This document shows positions 1 through 4,323 of a stretch of 5,535 nucleotides of DNA, piece after piece; within the stretch, counting starts at the first letter, position 1; every line of letters begins with the position of its first letter. Position numbers and translations under genes: made by a program. The stretch comes from Halodesulfurarchaeum sp. GTDB taxonomy: Archaea; Halobacteriota; Halobacteria; Halobacteriales; Halobacteriaceae. The DNA lies in contig JAGXLJ010000093.1 of the NCBI GenBank assembly GCA_018334775.1, positions 1-5,535 of the forward strand, given 5' to 3'. The notes below the pieces were generated by a model. It searched no databases and had not been told where the DNA came from. It saw only the letters and a program-made list of their open reading frames with translations.

Positions 1-1
1 A

Positions 2-475
2 GGGAAAAGCACCGCAAGCCAACTTCGCGACATGGGCGTTCCGGTGACGATGATCGTGGACAGCGCCGCCCACCGCTACCTCAACGACGTCGATCACGTG
101 CTGGTCGGAGCTGACAGCATCGCCGCGGACGGCTCAGTGATCAACAAGATCGGGACCAGTGGGCTGGCGGTGAACGCTCGGGACCGGGGCACACCGATCG
201 TGGTCGCCGCCCAGACGCTCAAACTCCACCCAGGGACCCTAACCGGCCACACCGTCGAAATCGAGATGCGGGCGGAGACTGAAGTCATCTCAGCGGACGA
301 TCGGGCTGACATCGGCGAGATCACCGTCGAAAACCCGGCCTTCGACGTGACGCCACCCCGGCACATTGACGCGATCATCACGGAACGAGGCCAGTTCCCA
401 CCCGAAAGCATCGTCTCGCTCATGCGGGAACTCTACGGCGACATGGACGAGGAGCCCTGGACCGACCCAGAGTGA
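2..475 (+). CDS. Ribose-1,5-bisphosphate isomerase (eIF2B-alpha-like family), C-terminal part, 5' end outside window
   Basis: The reading frame is open from base 2, so the gene starts upstream; the ATG at 32 is internal, because the preceding codons (GKSTASQLRD) fit the family. About 157 residues are visible, roughly the C-terminal half of a protein usually about 320 long. Seen: PVTMIVDSA, then VDHVLVGADSIAADGSVINKIGTSG, in which the Asp of GAD (visible residue 38) corresponds to the catalytic Asp of the aIF2B-like sugar phosphate isomerases, then the ENPAFDVTPPRHIDAIITERG tail typical of archaeal R15P isomerases. The enzyme converts ribose-1,5-bisphosphate to ribulose-1,5-bisphosphate in the cytoplasm during nucleoside breakdown. 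The kinase and phosphorylase just downstream favour this role over translation initiation factor 2B or methylthioribose-1-phosphate isomerase, the usual misannotations. The catalytic Cys expected in the N-terminal half is outside the window. The C-terminus (MDEEPWTDPE) is acidic, as in halophiles. Confidence 0.88.
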   Translation, partial: GKSTASQLRDMGVPVTMIVDSAAHRYLNDVDHVLVGADSIAADGSVINKIGTSGLAVNARDRGTPIVVAAQTLKLHPGTLTGHTVEIEMRAETEVISADDRADIGEITVENPAFDVTPPRHIDAIITERGQFPPESIVSLMRELYGDMDEEPWTDPE

Positions 476-511
476 CCGGACCGAAGGGCAACGTTTTCGG
501 CCCCGGCCTGG

Positions 512-519
512 GGAGGTGA
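512..519 (+). promoter_or_regulatory. Strong Shine-Dalgarno site of the DUF63-like gene
   Basis: GGAGGTGA is almost the full complement of the archaeal 16S rRNA 3' end (anti-SD CACCUCC). The GGAGG core ends 6 bases before the ATG at 523, which fixes that start. It lies in the 47-base gap after the isomerase stop and suggests that the membrane protein is translated from the isomerase transcript with its own ribosome loading. This contrasts with the phosphorylase and SAMP1 genes, which show no such site. Confidence 0.8.
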
Positions 520-522
520 GGT

Positions 523-1341
523 ATGGTATTGCCGGCCGGTTCCACACTACCACCGCTGTCATATCTGTTCGGGGTCCTCGGCGGCGCTCTGGCGGTGCTG
601 ATTGCGCTCTACCGTCGGCGAGTGGCGCTCAGGACCCGGACAGTCCTCGCATTTGCACCGTGGATGGTAACCGGGTCCGGTCTCTACGTCCTGTACCAGA
701 TCGGTGCCGCGCCCGAACCGCTCGCACCCCTCTTCAGTTCCCCGACGGTGTATCTGACGACAGCCGTCCTCGGAGGCGCGACCTGGCTGGTCGCGAGTCG
801 GTTTCAGGCCACCGACCAGTGGTTGGCCGCCATCGGAGTCATTGGAGCGCTCGTTCCGATCGGCGTTGCGGTGACGCTGGCCCACGAAGCGGGGTCACTT
901 TCTGCTGGGTGGCCCCTATTGGGTGCGGTCATTGCGGTCGCGATCAGTCTGTTACTCTGGTTCGGGTTCGCCCGGTATCAGCCAGAACCGACAGCAGCGG
1001 TGGGTGCAGCAGGTTGGCTCGCCGTATTTGGTCACGTGCTCGATGGGGTCTCCACGGCCATCGGCGTCGACGTGCTTCAGTTCGGCGAACAAACCCCACT
1101 ATCGGCACTCCTCCTCGATATTGGTGCCGCGCTCCCGACCGAGCCGGTTCTGGGTAGCGGCTGGGTCTTCCTGGTCGTCAAGGCGGCACTCGCTCTGGGA
1201 GTGGTGTGGATGCTCGCCGACCTGGTCCAGGACGACCCACCGGTTGGAAACGGCTTGCTGCTCATGATCACGGCAGTTGGGCTCGGTCCGGCAACGCACA
1301 ATCTCCTGCTCTTCACCGTGGCGGGGCCCGCCGGGCTTTAA
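523..1341 (+). CDS. DUF63-like polytopic integral membrane protein
   Basis: A 272-residue hydrophobic protein of unknown function, 47 bases after the isomerase and 24 before the kinase. I see about eight membrane segments, roughly at residues 11-31, 41-61, 73-93, 99-120, 129-151, 158-182, 212-235 and 243-266. Segment six contains a polar motif, H171-x-x-D174-G-x-S177-T178, and the last segment contains a GLGPATHNLLL stretch. Both resemble the archaeal DUF63 family, which has 'HxxD' and 'GxGxRN' type motifs in equivalent places; this family call rests on recall of its pattern. K220 inside segment seven is another buried charge. There is no cleavable signal peptide. The position inside a nucleoside-salvage gene set suggests, as inference only, a role in uptake or export of a nucleoside, base or product, or a membrane enzyme. 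The start is set by the GGAGGTGA site at 512-519. Confidence 0.75.
   Translation: MVLPAGSTLPPLSYLFGVLGGALAVLIALYRRRVALRTRTVLAFAPWMVTGSGLYVLYQIGAAPEPLAPLFSSPTVYLTTAVLGGATWLVASRFQATDQWLAAIGVIGALVPIGVAVTLAHEAGSLSAGWPLLGAVIAVAISLLLWFGFARYQPEPTAAVGAAGWLAVFGHVLDGVSTAIGVDVLQFGEQTPLSALLLDIGAALPTEPVLGSGWVFLVVKAALALGVVWMLADLVQDDPPVGNGLLLMITAVGLGPATHNLLLFTVAGPAGL
1337..1341 (+). promoter_or_regulatory. Possible TATA element (TTTAA) for the PfkB kinase gene
   Basis: TTTAA sits at -29 to -25 relative to the ATG at 1366, the spacing expected for a leaderless haloarchaeal transcript, and overlaps the stop codon of the upstream gene. A purine-rich AAAGGAA (1354-1360), a weak ribosome binding site, also precedes the ATG, so the kinase may be read both from the upstream mRNA and from its own start. 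The TAA overlap means chance cannot be excluded. Confidence 0.4.
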
Positions 1342-1365
1342 CTCCCCGCGGGCAAAGGAACAGCT

Positions 1366-2316
1366 ATGGGTCGGATTATCGCCGCCGGACATCTCAACTG
1401 GGACGTCACCCTTCGAGTCAAATCGTTGCCAGCCCCAGACGGTGAGGCCCAGATCACCGGTCAACACCGGGCCGGCGGTGGGAGCGCGGCGAACGTCGCC
1501 AGCGCCCTCGCTGGACTCGACCTCGAATCCGGTTTGGTCGGGAGCGTCGGGGACGACGAACAGGGACGGATGGCGACCCAGGAGCTTGCAGCCCAGGGTG
1601 TGGACGTATCAGGAGTGCTCACCGTCGAAAACGGCGAGACGACAGTCAAATTCCTCATCGTGGACGCGGATGGTGAGGTCATGGTCCTGGCAAACGATGG
1701 CGTGAACGAGGCCATCGGGCCGCCGGATCTCGAGGAATCAATGCTCGACGGGTCCGATCACGTGCACCTTACGGGACAGAAGCCGGAGACGGCTGCAAAA
1801 CTGATCGAACTCGCCCAGGCAACAACCCGGACCGTGAGCTTCGATCCAGGTCGACGAATCGAAGAGCGGGCCTTCGAGCCGCTACTCGACCAGGTCGATG
1901 TCCTTCTCTTGAACGAATTGGAGGCGAAGGCTGTGTTTCCGGCGGCTCGGGGGACGCCACTCGAACAGGCTGCCGGCCCAGATCGCGTTATCGTGGTCAA
2001 GCGAGGGGGCGACGGGGCGTCAGTCTATACTGATTCGGCGGCCGTCCACCACCCAGGGTTTTCCGTCGAAACCGTCGACACGACCGGCGCAGGGGACGCC
2101 TTTGCGGCCGGATTTCTGGCTGCGACGGTGGGTGGCCTGTCGCCTGGCGACCAGACAGTCCGGGCCAAAACGACGGAGGTGACGAGCACTGACTTCGAAC
2201 GAGTTCTAGCAATCGCAAACGCCTGTGGGGCCCTTACCGTCAGACAGCCCGGTGCCAGGACAGCACCAGGGACCAGCGAACTCAAAACGTTTCTCGCCAA
2301 TCGGGGAGTGGACTGA
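1366..2316 (+). CDS. PfkB-family carbohydrate kinase, probable ribose-1-phosphate kinase
   Basis: A 316-residue ribokinase-fold protein, full length for the family. It starts with the expected first strand (GRIIAAGHLNWDVTLRV). The PfkB N-terminal signature includes GGGSAAN at 37-43 and GLVGSVGDDEQG at 56-67; the substrate lid/binding region includes D13. N183-E-L-E186 matches the NxxE motif involved in Mg/phosphate handling. The C-terminal signature DTTGAGDAFAAGF covers 238-250, with the anion hole GAG and catalytic base D244. The PfkB fold alone does not decide the substrate. The flanking isomerase and nucleoside phosphorylase point to ribose-1-phosphate -> ribose-1,5-bisphosphate. Haloarchaeal enzymes with this activity have been reported as ATP-dependent, unlike the ADP-dependent Thermococcales enzyme; I cannot tell the phosphoryl donor from this sequence. 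Ribokinase, fructokinase or nucleoside kinase are the alternatives. It is separated from the phosphorylase gene by 39 bases. Confidence 0.85.
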   Translation: MGRIIAAGHLNWDVTLRVKSLPAPDGEAQITGQHRAGGGSAANVASALAGLDLESGLVGSVGDDEQGRMATQELAAQGVDVSGVLTVENGETTVKFLIVDADGEVMVLANDGVNEAIGPPDLEESMLDGSDHVHLTGQKPETAAKLIELAQATTRTVSFDPGRRIEERAFEPLLDQVDVLLLNELEAKAVFPAARGTPLEQAAGPDRVIVVKRGGDGASVYTDSAAVHHPGFSVETVDTTGAGDAFAAGFLAATVGGLSPGDQTVRAKTTEVTSTDFERVLAIANACGALTVRQPGARTAPGTSELKTFLANRGVD

Positions 2317-2322
2317 CATCAG

Positions 2323-2342
2323 TCGCCTTTTTGAGTAGGCGA
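2323..2342 (+). other. Small inverted repeat around the T-run before the phosphorylase
   Basis: TCGCC (2323-2327) and GGCGA (2338-2342) can pair with a 10-base loop that contains TTTTT. It lies between the kinase stop and the phosphorylase ATG. It could be a weak hairpin, or a small operator straddling the putative TATA-like element. The stem is only five pairs, so chance is possible. Confidence 0.25.
2325..2335 (+). promoter_or_regulatory. Putative leaderless promoter element of the phosphorylase
   Basis: GCCTTTTTGAG begins exactly 31 bases before the ATG at 2356. GCCTCTTTGCG begins exactly 31 bases before the SAMP1 ATG at 3134, and the two agree at 9 of 11 positions. The T-run at -28 to -24 is where a haloarchaeal TATA-like box would lie if transcription begins at or next to the start codon. 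The gene has no Shine-Dalgarno sequence (GGCATCTCT precedes the ATG), consistent with a leaderless mRNA. Confidence 0.5.
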
Positions 2343-2355
2343 GAGTGGCATCTCT

Positions 2356-3084
2356 ATGGGCAAGCAGCCACACCTCCAGATCGAGGGCGGTGACATCAAC
2401 GAAATCGCGTTGCTCCCCGGCGATCCGGGACGGGTCGACCGGATCGCGGGGCAGTGTACGGATACAACAACGGTCGCACAAAACCGCGAGTACAAGGTCG
2501 TCAACGCCTCGTACGAGGGGGTCGACCTCACCATCGCGTCGACCGGAATCGGCTCGCCATCTGCCGCCATCGCCGTCGAAGAACTGGAGCGGGTGGGCGT
2601 CGAAACCGTCATTCGGGTCGGAACGACCGGCGCCCTTCAGACGAACATCGAGATCGGCGACATGGTCGTGGCGACCGGCGCAGCCAAGGACGAAGGCACC
2701 TCGAAACGGTACGAGAACGTCGAATACCCCGCTGTCCCGGATTACGACGTGCTCTCGGCGCTCGTCGACGCCGCCGAGCAAAACGACGAAGCCGTCCACG
2801 TCGGCCCGATCGCCACGGACGACGCCTTCTACTCCGAAACCGACGCGTTCGTCGAGAGCTGGGAAGCTGGCGGCCTCCTGGCCGTGGAAATGGAGGCGGC
2901 CGCGATTTTCACGCTCGCCCGCCGAAACGGTCTGTCTGCAGGCGCCATCTGTACCGTCGACGGGAACCTCGTCGCCGGGACGCAAAAAGGCGAAGGCGAA
3001 GGGGAACTCCCGCCGAAAGCGAAAAACAACGTCGAGCGAGCCATTGGGCTTGCGCTCGACGCCGTCGTGACGCTCGCGGACTGA
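2356..3084 (+). CDS. Nucleoside phosphorylase (PNP/UdP family), probably purine (guanosine) specific
   Basis: A 242-residue member of the NP-I phosphorylase family, which cleaves a nucleoside with phosphate to free base and ribose-1-phosphate. Seen: phosphate loop GDPGR (22-26), R87-V-G-T-T-G (second phosphate site), DAFYS at 156-160 with F158-Y159, ribose-binding E178-M179-E180 in VEMEAAAIF, and ICTVDGN with D202. It resembles archaeal genes named uridine phosphorylase, but the G-Q-E-R-Y-D-T uracil-recognition stretch of bacterial UdP is absent, and FYS is followed directly by ETDAFVE, as in hexameric purine phosphorylases. D202 in VDG is placed like the purine-contacting Asp in the Plasmodium PNP VDG motif (from memory). 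Guanosine or inosine is therefore the more likely substrate. It supplies the kinase upstream. The start is the first ATG, with a family-typical N-terminus. Confidence 0.88.
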   Translation: MGKQPHLQIEGGDINEIALLPGDPGRVDRIAGQCTDTTTVAQNREYKVVNASYEGVDLTIASTGIGSPSAAIAVEELERVGVETVIRVGTTGALQTNIEIGDMVVATGAAKDEGTSKRYENVEYPAVPDYDVLSALVDAAEQNDEAVHVGPIATDDAFYSETDAFVESWEAGGLLAVEMEAAAIFTLARRNGLSAGAICTVDGNLVAGTQKGEGEGELPPKAKNNVERAIGLALDAVVTLAD

Positions 3085-3102
3085 CCGGGTAGCGGACTGA
3101 AA

Positions 3103-3113
3103 GCCTCTTTGCG
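3103..3113 (+). promoter_or_regulatory. Putative leaderless promoter element of SAMP1
   Basis: GCCTCTTTGCG starts 31 bases before the ATG at 3134 and matches the element before the phosphorylase at 9 of 11 positions and at identical spacing. No ribosome binding site is visible before the ATG (AACGGCTGAT), as expected for a transcript starting near the codon. It falls within the 49-base gap after the phosphorylase stop. Confidence 0.45.
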
Positions 3114-3133
3114 CGTGACGCCAAACGGCTGAT

Positions 3134-3406
3134 ATGGAGTGGAAGCTCTTCGCGGACCTCGCCGAAACGGCCGGCGAGAAGCGGGTCTCGGTGGACCCAG
3201 CCATGACCACGACCGTCGATGAGGCACTTGAGGCGCTGTTCGAGACCCATCCCGAACTCCGCGACCGAGTACTAGAGCACGGCGATGTGGTCGAGCACGT
3301 CAACCTACTCGTCAATGGAGACGACATAGCGACCAGTGACGGTCTCGATACGAGCGTTGAAGCCGGGGACGAGTTAGCTCTGTTCCCGCCTGTAAGCGGC
3401 GGATAA
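3134..3406 (+). CDS. samp1: Small archaeal modifier protein SAMP1 (ubiquitin-like, MoaD family)
   Basis: A 90-residue acidic protein with a beta-grasp pattern. It opens with MEWKLFADLAE and ends with ALFPPVSGG, both nearly the same as Haloferax volcanii SAMP1 as I recall it. The C-terminal Gly89-Gly90 is the site adenylated by the E1-like UbaA; the protein is then joined by isopeptide bonds to lysines of target proteins (sampylation), or carries sulfur as a thiocarboxylate for molybdopterin synthesis. Conjugates are removed by JAMM/MPN+ proteases. It is slightly longer than the 87-residue Haloferax protein, with differences in the middle loop (LEHGDVVEHVNLL and DGLDTS). The stop directly after GG means no processing is needed to expose the tail. 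It follows the phosphorylase by 49 bases but seems to have its own promoter, so its link to nucleoside catabolism is probably positional only. Confidence 0.9.
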   Translation: MEWKLFADLAETAGEKRVSVDPAMTTTVDEALEALFETHPELRDRVLEHGDVVEHVNLLVNGDDIATSDGLDTSVEAGDELALFPPVSGG

Positions 3407-3414
3407 GCAAGTTC
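3407..3414. other. 8-base convergent junction
   Basis: The plus-strand SAMP1 gene and the minus-strand acetyltransferase end 8 bases apart (GCAAGTTC). There is no T-run or stem here, so termination of each transcript must occur inside the opposing gene, giving overlapping antisense 3' ends unless a distinct mechanism operates. Confidence 0.7.
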
Positions 3415-4323
3415 TCAGTCTGCAGCGTCCCAGTTGGATCGGGTCAGATCCACCCGCACCACGAAGTCCGGTTCTTCGGCAAGTTCGACTCGATGCGCAG
3501 CGACGTCGGTCACGGCTCGTGCGGTCTCCGGAACGAGCACCCTCGTTTTGTCGGCACCCACGCTCGCCGCGTCAGCGGCGATAGCGGCCATCAAGTCTCC
3601 AGCAGCGGCCAAATCGGCCCAAGCAGCCACGCCGTACTCCGCCCAGGTCGTCTCCTCGCCCGGACCGCGATCAGAGACTCGTGTTCGAGGCGCCATGGCA
3701 ACGACACGATCACGTTCGACCGTAAGCACCGTCTCCGTCTGGGCTGTCGCTTCGAAGTCACTCACGGTCAATTCCGAAAGCGCCCAGGGAACCTCGCTGT
3801 CGAGTCCAAGACCGCCCACGGCTTCTCGTTCGCCTGACTGCTGCCAGAAACTCCAGGCGCGCCGTGGCGCCGTCCCTGCAGTTGTTTCTACCCCGGTACT
3901 GTCCGGTTCCGGATGGGCCCACCGAAACTCCACGCCCGGTTCGAACCCGGCGGCCCGCGTGAGGCCGAGGCCCATCACGTTCCAAGAGAAGACCATCGCT
4001 CGACCGACCGTGGCGCCAGCCGATTTGGCCCAGTCGAACGCGGCGTGAATGAGAGTCTCCCCGACGCCTTTGTTCCGATGGGCCGGATCGACGCGAAGCC
4101 CCTGGAACCAGGCCTCGTGGTCCGAAAGCAGGACGCTCCGAACCAGGCCAATTGGCGTCCCGTCAGACTCGGCGACAAACGTCTCCTGGTCCGGCCCGGA
4201 CTGAGCGGCCCATTTCGGGAAGATCTTCGAGATGTAATCGCCGTCCTCGTACCGATCCCAGGTGTCCTGCGTGAACGTGGCGATGTCGGCTGCGTCCGTC
4301 TTGCGGGCCGGTCGGATCCTCAT
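3415..4323 (-). CDS. GNAT-family N-acetyltransferase, two-domain
   Basis: A 302-residue protein. The N-terminal half (about 1-145) is a GNAT domain: MRIRPARKTDAADIATF as strand 1 and helix 1, then TFVAESDGTPIGLVRSVL, then motif A GLRVDPAHRNKGVGETLIHAAFDWA, with the acetyl-CoA pyrophosphate loop R83-N-K-G86-V-G88, and MGLGLTRAAGFEPG near motif B. The C-terminal half (about 150-302) has no motif I recognise. It carries alternating strands and helices (VLTVERDRVVAMAPRT, AAWADLAAAGDLMAAIAADAAS, KTRVLVPETA) and may be a degenerate second GNAT fold, as in other tandem acetyltransferases. The acceptor is unknown: a protein N-terminus or lysine, a small amine or an RNA base are all possible. The start overlaps the gatD stop by four bases (ATGA), so expression is probably coupled to gatD. 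Confidence 0.83.
   Translation of the reverse strand: MRIRPARKTDAADIATFTQDTWDRYEDGDYISKIFPKWAAQSGPDQETFVAESDGTPIGLVRSVLLSDHEAWFQGLRVDPAHRNKGVGETLIHAAFDWAKSAGATVGRAMVFSWNVMGLGLTRAAGFEPGVEFRWAHPEPDSTGVETTAGTAPRRAWSFWQQSGEREAVGGLGLDSEVPWALSELTVSDFEATAQTETVLTVERDRVVAMAPRTRVSDRGPGEETTWAEYGVAAWADLAAAGDLMAAIAADAASVGADKTRVLVPETARAVTDVAAHRVELAEEPDFVVRVDLTRSNWDAAD
4320..4323 (-). other. ATGA stop/start overlap of gatD and the acetyltransferase
   Basis: On the minus strand the sequence ATGA contains both the acetyltransferase ATG and the gatD TGA. This is the classical arrangement for termination-reinitiation, so the two proteins are expected to be made from one mRNA in linked amounts. The GNAT domain begins right at this ATG, which supports the start. 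Confidence 0.8.

Noticed and set aside
32..34. ATG at 32 as the start of the isomerase
   Set aside because: The frame is open to base 2 with family-like residues, and a start here would remove the whole N-terminal domain.
2..475. Translation initiation factor eIF2B subunit or methylthioribose-1-phosphate isomerase identity
   Set aside because: The sequence tail and, above all, the linked kinase and nucleoside phosphorylase fit R15P isomerase better; the unseen N-terminal half leaves a small doubt.
366..1157. A 263-codon plus-strand frame overlapping the isomerase and membrane protein genes
   Set aside because: Its product is very Arg/Ser/Pro-rich and motif-free, which is unlike a haloarchaeal protein; it is an alternate-frame shadow of two well supported genes.
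2206..3327. A 373-codon open frame on the minus strand
   Set aside because: It lies antisense to the phosphorylase and parts of its neighbours, is rich in Arg, Val and Asp repeats typical of GC-rich shadow frames, and shows no family motif, whereas the plus-strand frame has full phosphorylase signatures.
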